DNA of 64,000 bases, taken from positions 91,654 to 155,653 of the forward strand of contig JAGXSV010000083.1 in NCBI GenBank assembly GCA_018333605.1. The letters run 5' to 3'. This DNA comes from Hydrogenophaga sp. GTDB lineage: Bacteria > Pseudomonadota > Gammaproteobacteria > Burkholderiales > Burkholderiaceae_C. A program made the position numbers and the translations under genes. Under the pieces are notes generated by a model. That model was not told the origin of the DNA. It saw only the letters and a list, made by a program, of their open reading frames with translations, and did not search any database. Below, piece after piece: positions 1 through 8,859 of the stretch; the first letter of the stretch is position 1, and every line of letters begins with the position of its first letter.

Positions 1-171
1 GCCGATGTACCGCGCGTCCTCGAACTCGACGACCACGTAGCGCTCGGCCGAGACAAGCTTCGCCACCTGGCGCACGCCCGTTCGCGTGATCTTCTTGCCG
101 GGCAGCACAGACCATTTGATCCCCGCAACCACAGCCACGCCCTTGTTCGTGACATGAATGACTTTGCTCAT
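1..171 (-). CDS. pilO: PilO-like type IVB pilus protein (N-terminal part)
   Basis: The first 57 codons of a leftward gene are visible; the rest lies outside the window. The N-terminus reads as a short beta-rich segment (KGVAVVAGIKWSVLPG) followed by KITRTGVRQVAKL and VVVEFEDARYIG. This is how PilO-family pilin accessory proteins of R64-like thin pili begin (VAGI.W..L). It starts 52 bases after the PilN stop in the same orientation, matching the pilN-pilO order of type IVB pilus operons. Family knowledge places it in the inner-membrane assembly platform. The assignment rests on a short segment plus gene order. Confidence 0.6.
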   Translation of the reverse strand, partial: MSKVIHVTNKGVAVVAGIKWSVLPGKKITRTGVRQVAKLVSAERYVVVEFEDARYIG

Positions 172-223
172 GAAGTGGCCTTCTCGCCTTTTTCGTTGAA
201 CAACTGGCCGGACATGATCCCGG

Positions 224-1954
224 TCACAGCGGCGTTGCCCGCATCAGCACGAGAAAGTGCTCTCGGGACACTTCGGCTTTGAGCGAGCCGCCTGCAGCCA
301 CTGGCATTTGCCTGGTCAGGCGGTTTTGGTCGTCCTTCGAAACCAGACGCGAAAGGCCCGTGATCACGGCGGTTTCTCCTGGGGCGAGCAGCACGGTAGA
401 GCTTGCGTTGATCGCATCAATGCGTGGGGTTTGAACCTTCTGCAGCGTCTCGCCGGCGCCGGTTGACACATCGAATAGCCCCAACAGATCAGACAGGCTG
501 ATGCTGTACTTGATCATCACCGTGTTGTCGTTCTGCACGTATGGAAGCACGGAAAACTGATCACCAGTCGTCACCGTATCCGTCTTGAGACCCGGCGCAC
601 CAGAGCCGCCAGTTGCACTCGCTGTTCCAGGTACGGTTTCCTTGAGGTAGCCGTCCGTGCTCAGGCGCGACTTCGTGTCCCATTGCCCGTTCAGGGTCGT
701 GATGGAGACGGGACGGTGTTGCGTTGACTGGCCGAACTGACTCAGCAACGTAACCATCGCCCTGGAGTTCGTAGTGCCGTTGGAGGAAATGATGTTGACA
801 CCCAGTTGACTGGCTGTCGTCTCGGTGAGGCTTGCGGGGGTTCTGAAACTGACCCCGTACCGGTTCGATAGCGACTGAAAGACGCTGCTCCAGTCCACTC
901 CCGCTTGATCTTGGTCCCGTGTTCTGACCGAATAGATGTCGAACGTCACATTGACCATTCGGCGCAGCGCCTTGTTCTCCAGGTCGAGGAAGGCCCGCAC
1001 GCGCGATTGCGTTTCCTTTGAAGCAACAACCACGATCCGGCCAGACCCGTCGGACATGGTCACCGAAGACCCCGGATCCTGGGCAACCATGTCCTGGACG
1101 GTCTTCAACAAGGATTCACGCACGTTCATGCTGCCTTGCTGCTGGATCGCGGTCCGGTTCGTCGTGGAGAGATTGACGCCATCCTCGGAAGCAGAACCTC
1201 CTCCACTGGCACCTGCAGACATCGAGAATGTCTGCGTTCCAGGGAAAGCAGCGACGTCGTAGCTTTGGGTGATGAGCCGCATCAGGACAACCGCCCCATC
1301 AGAGAACTCCCATGCGAGGGACAGCGAGTTGGTGACTTGATCGAGGAAGTCCCTCAGACGTCCCTTGAAGTTCATGGGGATCGAGTGGACGGTGATGGGG
1401 CGAGCTGCCGATAGCGCGTCCGCAGCAACGGAAGCACCTGGCGCACTTCTTTGCGGAGATGGATTGGGTGCGGCCGTGAGTGGTTGACCAGCAATCGGCG
1501 CCGGCATCAATGTAGCCAGCTCAACTGGCGCACCGTCGGTGGGCCCGGCCGCGGCCATGAACACGTCGTCTCGAACTCGAACAGGTACACCAGTCATCTG
1601 CGTCAGGCGGGCAGCCAACTGAGGAAGGCTGGTGTTCCTTGAAAACTCGAACGTGTAGGTCTCGTTGAATACAGCGGGCAGACGGTCTTCCATCCGAGGT
1701 ACGGAGCGCATACCTCCAACCCAGGGCTGGCTCGACGCGCGAACGAGCTGGCGACTCTGAAAGTCAAGCGTTCGACCTTCAACGCGAGCCGGCGACCCGT
1801 AGGTAGCCTGTGTTCCGCCAAGGTCCCGCGGCTGCACTTGCACCGGCACTCGCGCTTCAATTTCCCGCTGATCCTTCTTGAGCTGCGGACTCGCGCAACC
1901 GGCTGCGATGAGCGCGCAGGCCAGAATGGAACCGACATTGTGTAGACGCTGCAT
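224..1954 (-). CDS. pilN: PilN-type outer-membrane secretin lipoprotein of a type IVB pilus
   Basis: This 576-aa protein starts with a lipoprotein signal peptide whose lipobox LIAAGC puts the lipidated Cys at residue 20, as in R64 PilN and BfpB secretins. The middle (about 180-330) has the short N-domain pattern (FKGRLRDFLDQVTNSLSLAWEF), and the C-terminal half carries the secretin region with TVTTGDQFSVLPYVQNDNTVMIKYSISL and LLAPGETAVITGL. It should form the outer-membrane ring through which the thin pilus passes. A clear Shine-Dalgarno (AAGGAG) lies 8 bases before the ATG. The TcpQ-like gene ends 5 bases upstream, so the two are co-transcribed. Confidence 0.88.
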   Translation of the reverse strand: MQRLHNVGSILACALIAAGCASPQLKKDQREIEARVPVQVQPRDLGGTQATYGSPARVEGRTLDFQSRQLVRASSQPWVGGMRSVPRMEDRLPAVFNETYTFEFSRNTSLPQLAARLTQMTGVPVRVRDDVFMAAAGPTDGAPVELATLMPAPIAGQPLTAAPNPSPQRSAPGASVAADALSAARPITVHSIPMNFKGRLRDFLDQVTNSLSLAWEFSDGAVVLMRLITQSYDVAAFPGTQTFSMSAGASGGGSASEDGVNLSTTNRTAIQQQGSMNVRESLLKTVQDMVAQDPGSSVTMSDGSGRIVVVASKETQSRVRAFLDLENKALRRMVNVTFDIYSVRTRDQDQAGVDWSSVFQSLSNRYGVSFRTPASLTETTASQLGVNIISSNGTTNSRAMVTLLSQFGQSTQHRPVSITTLNGQWDTKSRLSTDGYLKETVPGTASATGGSGAPGLKTDTVTTGDQFSVLPYVQNDNTVMIKYSISLSDLLGLFDVSTGAGETLQKVQTPRIDAINASSTVLLAPGETAVITGLSRLVSKDDQNRLTRQMPVAAGGSLKAEVSREHFLVLMRATPL

Positions 1955-1959
1955 CTTGG

Positions 1960-2661
1960 TTACTCCTTGTTCGGTTGATCGCCCAGACGGGTGATTCGCA
2001 GCAGAGGTGGGTCATTGGCGTAGACCACCGCTTCGAGGGGGTAGTCGCTCTCACGAATGGCAGGTGAATTCAAGACTCGGTTCAGCGCATCGTTGAACGA
2101 CCCCGAGAACCGGTCCTCAGCGGTGATGAGAATGTGACGATCGGCATCCCAGAGCAGTCGATACCCTGCTTGTTGCACCCATCGCTCCAGGGTGGTCTCC
2201 AGCCGCAAGTCACTGACCTTGACCTCCCAGGTTTGGGCAGGAACCGCCGGCCTTTCTTCGACGGTCGGCGAGGCTGCGATCCTGGCGCCCTCCGCGGAGC
2301 TTTCAACCGCTGGCTGAACCACGGCTTTTGGACTCCCCTGGTCGATGAATATCCTTCGACCAGTCGCATCGATGGTTGCCTTCAAGGCTTCAGCCTCCAG
2401 CCACCTTTCGAAGGCTGTGGTCCACGCCTCTCCGGCCACCACCGTGATGCTGCTGGTGCGCGTGACATCAACCGAACGGCTGGTGAAGCCAGTCCAGCCC
2501 TTCGGTGCAATTGCCTTTGCAACTGCGACGATGCTCCCTTCGACCCGTTGTTGAACCTCAGAAACAGGTTGCGGCCCCAGCGCACCGATCACTTGCAGTC
2601 GGGGCTCCGCATGTGCGGCCCCGACAAAAAAGGCCGCCAAAACAAACAGTGTTCGGATCAT
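1960..2661 (-). CDS. TcpQ/PilL-type pilus biogenesis protein
   Basis: A 233-aa exported protein. The chosen ATG gives a clean signal peptide (MIRTLFVLAAFFVGAAHA), whereas longer in-frame starts do not. The C-terminal about 80 residues (TWEVKVSDLRLETTLERWVQQAGY onward, with LLWDADRHILI and GSFNDALNRVLNS) look like the TcpQ C-terminal domain found in TcpQ and PilL, which helps the secretin assemble in the outer membrane. The PilN gene follows after 5 bases. Whether it should be called PilL or PilM cannot be settled here. Confidence 0.72.
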   Translation of the reverse strand: MIRTLFVLAAFFVGAAHAEPRLQVIGALGPQPVSEVQQRVEGSIVAVAKAIAPKGWTGFTSRSVDVTRTSSITVVAGEAWTTAFERWLEAEALKATIDATGRRIFIDQGSPKAVVQPAVESSAEGARIAASPTVEERPAVPAQTWEVKVSDLRLETTLERWVQQAGYRLLWDADRHILITAEDRFSGSFNDALNRVLNSPAIRESDYPLEAVVYANDPPLLRITRLGDQPNKE

Positions 2662-2728
2662 TGAATACCTCTTGATTGCGCTGAGTTGAAAATGGCCCCG
2701 GTACGTGGACGGTGGCGTGTTGAATAGG

Positions 2729-3469
2729 TCACCCGCGCGCTTGATCACAGATCTGCGCGAGCGCGTGGATGTATGTCCCCTGTAGCTCGACCATGTTGCT
2801 GGCGACGCCAGCGATGTATCGGCGCTTCAATGAAGGGGTCTTGGAGTGGTAGCGTCCAACACCTTCGACCAGAGAGCCCGTTTCGACGATGTGCTCTTGC
2901 AAGATCGAGTCGGCTACTCGGATGTTCGTCACCGGATCGAACGCGTCATTGAGACTTGCGAATCGAGTACCGTTCCATCGCCAGTTGACTTGCATCAATC
3001 CGACATCGAAGTTGTTTTCGCCCTTTTTCAGCAAGTCACGGACATGCTCAACTGCCAACTCCTTGTTGGCGAAGTAGTACGCACGCCCGGCGTGATTGAC
3101 CGACCATGGCCAGTACCACCCGGCACGCCCAGTTTCCCGAAGAGCCACAGCAGCAAGTACTGCTGCAGGCGAAGCCGTGCCGACCGCTTCGAAGAGTGCC
3201 GTTGGGGAGAGCAGTCGCCAAAACCCCAATCCCTCTGCCATTGCGTAGGCGGTAGCGGCATCAAGGACGGACGGCGACCACGTCGCGCGACCTGTCCTCA
3301 CAAGCGACTCGAGGTTGGGAGCACTTGCTTCTGTGACCCTCAATAGCGCCGCGCGCTCACCTTGACACACAACAACATTTCCCTTGCGACCGCCGAAATC
3401 GGACGCAAAGGCACCAAAGCCCACCGCGAGGAGACTGGTGCCAATGGCGAAGAGGATGTTGCTTTGCAT
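2729..3469 (-). CDS. Lytic transglycosylase (SLT domain), pilus-associated
   Basis: A 246-aa protein with an N-terminal signal segment. The SLT fold pattern is visible from about residue 105: AALRETGR with the likely catalytic Glu, WPWSVNHAGRAYYF, NFDVGLMQVNWRWN, AFDPVTNIRVADSIL, and a closing V.RYHS...R...Y block. It should cleave peptidoglycan locally so that the pilus or secretion machinery can cross the wall, like PilT of R64-type clusters. It begins the leftward pilus operon seen here and is divergent from the DinG-like helicase gene. Confidence 0.82.
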   Translation of the reverse strand: MQSNILFAIGTSLLAVGFGAFASDFGGRKGNVVVCQGERAALLRVTEASAPNLESLVRTGRATWSPSVLDAATAYAMAEGLGFWRLLSPTALFEAVGTASPAAVLAAVALRETGRAGWYWPWSVNHAGRAYYFANKELAVEHVRDLLKKGENNFDVGLMQVNWRWNGTRFASLNDAFDPVTNIRVADSILQEHIVETGSLVEGVGRYHSKTPSLKRRYIAGVASNMVELQGTYIHALAQICDQARG

Positions 3470-3607
3470 GTCAGCAGTTTCATGCTGGGATCGCTTCCCG
3501 AATCTTCGAATGACGAGACTTTGGTTGCCTCTTTCGATCGCGCAAACGTCCAGCGCCTGGACTCATGCGAACTTGCACGACTTGCTTTTCGAAGGACGTG
3601 GCTCATC

Positions 3608-5611
3608 ATGGGGCCAACACAACGGACCACCATGGAACATCAGATTGATCGAGGAGAGCTTGTAGCGAGGGTTCACGCTGCGCTCAAAAAGCGCTTGCCT
3701 GGCTTCGTCGTACGGAGCCAGCAACAAGCCATGATGAACCGCGCATTAGGGCTGTTCGGTCGATCGCAGACTGGCCTCATTGAGGCTCCAACTGGCACGG
3801 GAAAGAGCCTGGGCTACCTTCTGCCGGGGTTGGCCTCCGCGCTGGTGGATGATCGCCTGTTGGTCATCGCGACCGCAACTGCATCGTTGCAGGATCAACT
3901 GGCGAAGGACATCCCACTACTGAGCGACGCGTTCGTTGCTTGCGGAATGCCGCCCATTCGCATGGCTGTAGCGAAGGGGCGCGAGCGCCATGTTTGCCCT
4001 CTTCGGCTGCAAGACGCGACCTCTGTGAAGGACATGTTCGAGGGCGAGGACGATGCAGTCCTCGACATGATCTCAGACAGGTTCGCTGGAAAGCGTTGGA
4101 ACGGATTGCGGGACACCTTGCCTGTGCCTGTCTCTGTTCTTCAGTGGAAGCGCATCAACAACACCGCGAACACATGCGCTGGTAAACGCTGTGCGCTCTA
4201 CGAGGAATGTCCCTACTACCTGACCCAGGAGGCGATCCGCCAGGCCCACGTCGTCATAACCAATCATGACTATCTGCTCAGTTGCCTAGCTCATATCCCG
4301 AGCTCTCCTTTGGCGGCTGAAGGAACGATGTACGTTTTCGACGAAGCCCATCATCTTCCGCCCAAGATGCTCTCCACCTTCGCCAGGAGGTTAGACCTTG
4401 GGTCATTCCCGGACGAGCTGCTTTCATCCGTGCTCCCCCTATGTGCTGAGCATCGCCGGACGATTGAGCTTTCAGCAGCAAGTGCGAAGGCTCGGTGGGA
4501 CGAATCATCAGCAATGCTCACAGCCGCCCTGGGCTCGAAGGGGATGTGCCGTTTCCCCCTGGGAAAGCCACCAGAGGCAATCGCCGAGGTCCTTGCCGAG
4601 CTCCTCAAGGAAGTCTCCGGTTTGAAGAGTGGGCTTGACAATGCCAAGGATTCCTTCAGAACCAACCGCTCCATGTCTTCCAAGCCTAGGGCACAGAACG
4701 CTCTGCTCGACATTGGCGATATGAAGTTCGGCCAGCTCATCGGCGAGATTGAGGCCGCGCGTTCCTGTTTGAGTGATTTCTCCAGTGACGCTGAGATCGC
4801 TCGATGGGTAACCCGCGGTCTTGGCCCAGTACTCTGTTGCTCACCGTTCGACTCCGCAGGAATAGCGAAGCGCCACGTCTGGCCTGTTGTGAAGACCGCT
4901 GTACTGACTTCGGCAACCCTGACCACACTGGGCTCCTTCAATGCGACGCTGCGTAACCTTGGGCTGCCGCAAGAGACATCAGTGCTGAGACTGTCGTCCC
5001 CATTCGACTACACGCAGTCTCGTGTCGTAGTGCCTAGGCTAGCACCGGATGGCACCGCCAAGGCACATGCGAGACTGGTTAAGGCCTATGTGGCTGAAAA
5101 AGGCGTTCGTGCAGCTGGGCATGTAGGCGTCCTCGTCTACTTCACCAGCCGAAAACTCATGAACGAGTGCTACGAGTATCTCCCCGAGCACGAGCGCTCC
5201 ATGGTGCTGCTGCAAGGGCAATGGCAGCCCTCCGCCATGATTGCTGAACACCGACGCCGAATTGACGATGGGGCGAAGTCCATCATCTTCGGGCTGGACA
5301 CCCTGGGGGAAGGGATAGATCTTCCTGGGAGGTACTGCTCCCTGGTGTTGATCTCGCGCTTGCCGTTTCCTTCACCTGACGATCCCGTCATTGCAACGCA
5401 CGCCGAGTTCTTGTCCGCCAAGGGACTTGATCCGTTCCGGATGCTGACCCTGCCAAAAGCCGGACTGAAGTTCGCCCAGGTATGCGGACGGCTGGTGCGC
5501 CGAGAGGGGGACGGCGGTGACATCGTTGTCCTGGATCAGCGCATTGTCACCAAACGCTATGGCATGAGTCTGCTTCGCGGGACAGAGTTCACGACCATCC
5601 ATAGCACCTAG
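3608..5611 (+). CDS. DinG/XPD-type ATP-dependent DNA helicase
   Basis: This 667-aa superfamily 2 helicase has Walker A APTGTGKS near residue 62, DEAHH near 244, the SAT motif TSATLTTLGSF near 434, GLDTLGEGIDLPG and the arginine-finger motif CGRLVRREGDGG near the C-terminus. Four cysteines between motifs I and II (HVCPL, NTCAGKRC, EECPYY) match the 4Fe-4S cluster of DinG/XPD enzymes. These unwind 5'-3', for example at R-loops or forked DNA. The start at 3608 was chosen for an AAGGA 11 bases upstream; the frame is open further 5'. Its stop overlaps the stop of the convergent UvrD-type gene within one CTAG. Confidence 0.88.
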   Translation: MGPTQRTTMEHQIDRGELVARVHAALKKRLPGFVVRSQQQAMMNRALGLFGRSQTGLIEAPTGTGKSLGYLLPGLASALVDDRLLVIATATASLQDQLAKDIPLLSDAFVACGMPPIRMAVAKGRERHVCPLRLQDATSVKDMFEGEDDAVLDMISDRFAGKRWNGLRDTLPVPVSVLQWKRINNTANTCAGKRCALYEECPYYLTQEAIRQAHVVITNHDYLLSCLAHIPSSPLAAEGTMYVFDEAHHLPPKMLSTFARRLDLGSFPDELLSSVLPLCAEHRRTIELSAASAKARWDESSAMLTAALGSKGMCRFPLGKPPEAIAEVLAELLKEVSGLKSGLDNAKDSFRTNRSMSSKPRAQNALLDIGDMKFGQLIGEIEAARSCLSDFSSDAEIARWVTRGLGPVLCCSPFDSAGIAKRHVWPVVKTAVLTSATLTTLGSFNATLRNLGLPQETSVLRLSSPFDYTQSRVVVPRLAPDGTAKAHARLVKAYVAEKGVRAAGHVGVLVYFTSRKLMNECYEYLPEHERSMVLLQGQWQPSAMIAEHRRRIDDGAKSIIFGLDTLGEGIDLPGRYCSLVLISRLPFPSPDDPVIATHAEFLSAKGLDPFRMLTLPKAGLKFAQVCGRLVRREGDGGDIVVLDQRIVTKRYGMSLLRGTEFTTIHST

Positions 5612-7431
5612 TGCATCGGTAAGCGCGGAATCGCGGACTCGGCGATGAAGCTCGAAGATGGCTTGGCCCCGCTTGCCGACACCATCAGATGCTGGCGTGC
5701 ACGGGTCATCGCGACGAAGAACAAGCGCCTCTCCTCTTGAAGCCCTGAGCCATCGTCGGGAAATGACCCCTCTTCTGCGCCAACAATCCATACATGATCC
5801 CACTCCAGGCCTTTTGAGCCATGAGCTGTCATCAAAGCGACTTTGGACCGCTTGTCGTCTCCAGGGTCCGCCTTGGACGGCACTCGTTTCGCCTCAAGAG
5901 CGGACACTCGCTCCTTCAGTGCCGTCATTCCAGATTCCTCTCTGAGCGGCTTGGCAAACGCTTGCTTGACGACGTGCAGCATCTTCACAGCCATCTTGTT
6001 CTCGGAAACGGGTGTGATCAATACTCCGAGTACGCCATCGAGCACATACTGGAGACTGTTGGCCGCCAGCAGCGTTCGCCACTCCTCCCGCCGCCTCGCC
6101 AACATAGCAATCACTTTTTTGGAACCCGCTGACAGTGTGACCTGATCGAGCTGCTTCTTGGTCAGGGTCGCCAAGCCTCTTTGGCCAATAAACTTGTGCA
6201 GCGACGTCAGCTCTTCTTCACTGCACCCACACCATGAAAGCACCTGGTCGGCATCCCTGGCTTCGTCGGCAAGTATCAACCGAAGCATGGCCATGAAGAC
6301 GCCCATCTCCAGGCTGTTGAGAATGCTGCCCCCTTCCGACCGCAGGCAAGGAACATCGTGTTCGATACACACCGCTTCGACTTCGTCAAGTCGCTTGTTG
6401 GTCCGAGCCAGCACACCGACTGACCGCCCTTCCGAAAGCGCCTTGGCAGCCCATTGGACGCACTGCTCAGCCTCTGCAATGCGATCGCCGAACCGGTCCC
6501 AGTAGCTCGTTCCTCCTGGGCCCTTGAACGACACAAGATCCTTGGGCATTCGCTCTCTGTTGAGGTCAATGAGCTGTCGCGCTGGAGCCAGCACCTCTTC
6601 ATGGGATCTGTAGTTCGTTCCCAGGACGATTCGCTCGGCTCGCAACGTCCCCACGAAGTCGGTCATGCCCTTGTACCCAAGCGCTCGACGAAAGCCGTAA
6701 ATGGATTGATCGTCATCGCCAACGGCCGTGAGGATCGACCCGCTTTCCGCATGCAGCAAGGCCCAGTCGTACTGCAGCTTGTCGGTGTCTTGAAACTCAT
6801 CGATCATCAGGTGAGCGGTCTGCAACGGCGATATCCTCCCCGCCCTGATCTCTTTGTTGGTCTCCAGAAGGATGTCCTGGAAGTCGATGACCCCGTGGCG
6901 CCTGAGTAGGCCTGTGTATGTCTCAACAAGCGCACGCTCTTGATCAGTCGATGGAGCGCGGTAGCCAGCTTTGAATGCCTCGATTTCGGCTGTTGCCTGG
7001 TCAATTTCCAGATCGAGTTCAGCCTGTTTGATGCTGCGATCCACGATGCTGCGTCGCATGGACTCCTTGATGATCTCCCACTTTCGATCGAGCCGCGAAT
7101 ATCCGGCAGACAGGATTTCCTTGCCCATTGGGGACCGCCCTTTCCCCGGGAACGCCATCAGCATGTCAATGGAATGGAATGTGCCCACCAACAATCGGGC
7201 GATCTTGTCTTCTCCTGCCAGGGCCAGAATCCGCTCGCGTAATTCCATCGCCGCATCACGGGTGAATGTTACTGCCGTGACCGTCTGTCCCAACATGAGC
7301 AGTCGAGCAGCCTTGACCGCCAAGGTCTTCGTCTTACCCGAGCCAGGAGCTGCCACCGCTAGGCAGTGCCTTTCGCACAAGGCTACTTCTTTCTGCTGTG
7401 GATTCAGCGACGCAATCTGATCTTCAAGCAT
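5608..7431 (-). CDS. UvrD/Rep-family superfamily 1 DNA helicase
   Basis: A 607-aa helicase with the full SF1A motif series: Q-motif SLNPQQKEV, Walker A AAPGSGKT at about 27, VTFTRDAAMELRERI, LMIDEFQDTDKLQYDW, GDDDQSIYGFRRA, NYRSHEEVL, MTAHGSKGLEWDHVWIVG, and EERRLFFVAMTRARQHL near the end. It should translocate 3'-5' on single-stranded DNA. It is shorter than chromosomal UvrD (about 720 aa). The start follows directly after the terminator of the upstream gene. A longer in-frame start would run back through that terminator, which argues against it. Confidence 0.88.
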   Translation of the reverse strand: MLEDQIASLNPQQKEVALCERHCLAVAAPGSGKTKTLAVKAARLLMLGQTVTAVTFTRDAAMELRERILALAGEDKIARLLVGTFHSIDMLMAFPGKGRSPMGKEILSAGYSRLDRKWEIIKESMRRSIVDRSIKQAELDLEIDQATAEIEAFKAGYRAPSTDQERALVETYTGLLRRHGVIDFQDILLETNKEIRAGRISPLQTAHLMIDEFQDTDKLQYDWALLHAESGSILTAVGDDDQSIYGFRRALGYKGMTDFVGTLRAERIVLGTNYRSHEEVLAPARQLIDLNRERMPKDLVSFKGPGGTSYWDRFGDRIAEAEQCVQWAAKALSEGRSVGVLARTNKRLDEVEAVCIEHDVPCLRSEGGSILNSLEMGVFMAMLRLILADEARDADQVLSWCGCSEEELTSLHKFIGQRGLATLTKKQLDQVTLSAGSKKVIAMLARRREEWRTLLAANSLQYVLDGVLGVLITPVSENKMAVKMLHVVKQAFAKPLREESGMTALKERVSALEAKRVPSKADPGDDKRSKVALMTAHGSKGLEWDHVWIVGAEEGSFPDDGSGLQEERRLFFVAMTRARQHLMVSASGAKPSSSFIAESAIPRLPMH

Positions 7432-7437
7432 GGTCAG

Positions 7438-7464
7438 AAAAAAAAAGAGGCAGCCGAAACTGCC
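7438..7464 (-). terminator. Intrinsic terminator of the DUF1845-like gene
   Basis: On the minus strand, arms GGCAG and CTGCC with a 6-base loop are followed by TC and nine T residues. It lies just before the UvrD-type gene start, so that gene probably has its own promoter or relies on read-through. Confidence 0.8.
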
Positions 7465-7486
7465 TTGGAGAAGAAATCCGCCGTCC

Positions 7487-8362
7487 TCAGGCGGCCACAG
7501 GGGTCTCGGCGCCGGTGTTCGACTCGCTTTGCGCGCCCGCATCGTGCTCACTGGAGGCGGCCGCTCCTTCCCGGCTACCTGATCGCTTGTTTGCGGCTTC
7601 TGCGCGGCGCCGGTTGAATGCCCGTACCGCCCGGATGCATTGGCGATTCACCTTCAAGAACAGGTTTCTCTCCCGCAGGCGCATGGTGTCGATCTGACCG
7701 ATGGTTGCTCCATCGTTGAATTCCAGGGAGGCAAAGTGCAGGATGGCCTCGTCCCACATTCGCAGAGCACGAACCAGTGTCATGGTGTCCCTGGCCTTGA
7801 CACCGAAGCCTGCCTCAAGCGTCGAGCTCGTGTAGCAAGGCGACAGCCAGTCGTCATTGCTCTCCTTGGCTTTGGCAACCATCACCTCACCCTGCTCCAC
7901 GGCTTGTCTGGCCTCCAGCGCGTAGGCTTCGATCAGCTCTCGGATGCTGGCCCGCGTGGTTTCGACTTCGACGTCGCTCATGAAGCGCGATCCAAACCGA
8001 TTGATCAGATAGAGAGTGCGGTCGGTCAAGCCGAGAAACCGGGATGCGGAGCTGGCGATGTTGGGGTCGTTGAGCTTGAGGTCAACATTCACCACGATTG
8101 CACTGGGATACTGCCTTTCCAGCTCTGCAGCTCCGTATTTGCGTTGTCGCCGGGCGATCTGCCGCGCTACTTGGGCCCTCTCCTCGGGCGACAGCTCCTG
8201 AGGCTCGATAGGAGCGGCCTCTCCGCCGTGCTCACCGGTCTGCTGAGTGGCTTGAGCGAACTGGTTTGCATCGGCAATAGCCGCCTCCGCGGCGGCCATC
8301 TCTGCGTCAACGACGGCGTTCTGTTCAACATCTTGTGGGGTTGCCTTGGTGGATTTGGGCAT
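7487..8362 (-). CDS. DUF1845/AcaB-like conjugative-element protein
   Basis: A 291-aa soluble protein with Ala/Gln/Glu-rich low-complexity ends. The core (about 75-250) has alternating helices: FGVKARDTMTLVRALRMWDEAILHFASLEFNDGA, then RERNLFLKVNRQCIRAVRAFNRR. That shape resembles proteins annotated DUF1845 (PFL_4669/AcaB type) on integrative elements and IncC plasmids, where AcaB is a regulator. The match is by eye and tentative. Two copies of the 22-bp palindrome lie in its upstream region. A protein of similar layout is encoded at 54142-54747. Confidence 0.45.
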   Translation of the reverse strand: MPKSTKATPQDVEQNAVVDAEMAAAEAAIADANQFAQATQQTGEHGGEAAPIEPQELSPEERAQVARQIARRQRKYGAAELERQYPSAIVVNVDLKLNDPNIASSASRFLGLTDRTLYLINRFGSRFMSDVEVETTRASIRELIEAYALEARQAVEQGEVMVAKAKESNDDWLSPCYTSSTLEAGFGVKARDTMTLVRALRMWDEAILHFASLEFNDGATIGQIDTMRLRERNLFLKVNRQCIRAVRAFNRRRAEAANKRSGSREGAAASSEHDAGAQSESNTGAETPVAA

Positions 8363-8480
8363 GGAAGGCTCCGTGGATTGGGAAGTTCAAAAGTGGCGAA
8401 GTCCATTCTGGAAGCTCGCAGCAGGTGCAAACGCTTGAAAGACGGTGAACGGGGCCGTTCTTTTGCGGGCTGCCTGGCCC

Positions 8481-8502
8481 GAGCGGACAAATTTGTCCGC
8501 TC
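8481..8502. promoter_or_regulatory. 22-bp perfect palindrome, copy 1
   Basis: GAGCGGACAAA followed directly by its reverse complement. It lies in the 269-bp divergent region between the genes starting at 8362 (minus) and 8632 (plus), 24 bases from copy 2. Six copies occur in the window. A two-fold protein site (operator or partition site) is the simplest reading. Confidence 0.75.
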
Positions 8503-8525
8503 CCCTTGGTCTGTGAACACGAAAA

Positions 8526-8549
8526 GGAGCGGACAAATTTGTCCGCTCC
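8526..8549. promoter_or_regulatory. 22-bp perfect palindrome, copy 2 (24 bp here)
   Basis: The same palindrome as copy 1, extended by one G/C pair on each side. The centre-to-centre distance from copy 1 is about 46 bp, or roughly four helical turns. That would let two bound dimers sit on the same face of the DNA. Confidence 0.75.
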
Positions 8550-8631
8550 AGGGTTGCAGAGACCAGAAATCTTGCTTGAAAGCGGCTGCTTTCACCACTT
8601 GACGTCGATTCGATCAGTGTGATGATGAGCC

Positions 8632-8847
8632 ATGCACCTCAAACCAGATGACTATCTCTGCGAGTTGGAGAGCGCCGTCGAAGCGGCTTCCCGGTCTCCC
8701 GAAATGCTTGGAGCAACGGTATTGGTGAGAAGAGCTGCGGCACTACTTTCTGGGCCAAAGCACCAAAAGGCACAAGCTTCTCTCCGAAATTGGCTTGATG
8801 ATGCGAGATGCCAGATGGCAGCTTCCAGCCCTCAAGTGCTCCACTGA
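8632..8847 (+). CDS. Small hypothetical protein
   Basis: A 71-aa helical protein (YLCELESAVEAASRSPEM, LLSGPKHQKAQASLRNWL) with no recognised domain. It opens a three-gene rightward operon downstream of the paired palindromes and ends 12 bases before the next start. Coding is supported by composition and context only. Confidence 0.5.
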   Translation: MHLKPDDYLCELESAVEAASRSPEMLGATVLVRRAAALLSGPKHQKAQASLRNWLDDARCQMAASSPQVLH

Positions 8848-8859
8848 ACGCTGTTGCCC

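Noticed and set aside
8363..8480. Leader of the SD-hairpin family before the DUF1845-like gene
   Set aside because: No inner CCNN/NNGG hairpin and no pairing of the Shine-Dalgarno could be found.
7640..8602. Plus-strand frame of 320 codons
   Set aside because: Antisense to the DUF1845-like gene and runs through both palindromes; a shadow frame.
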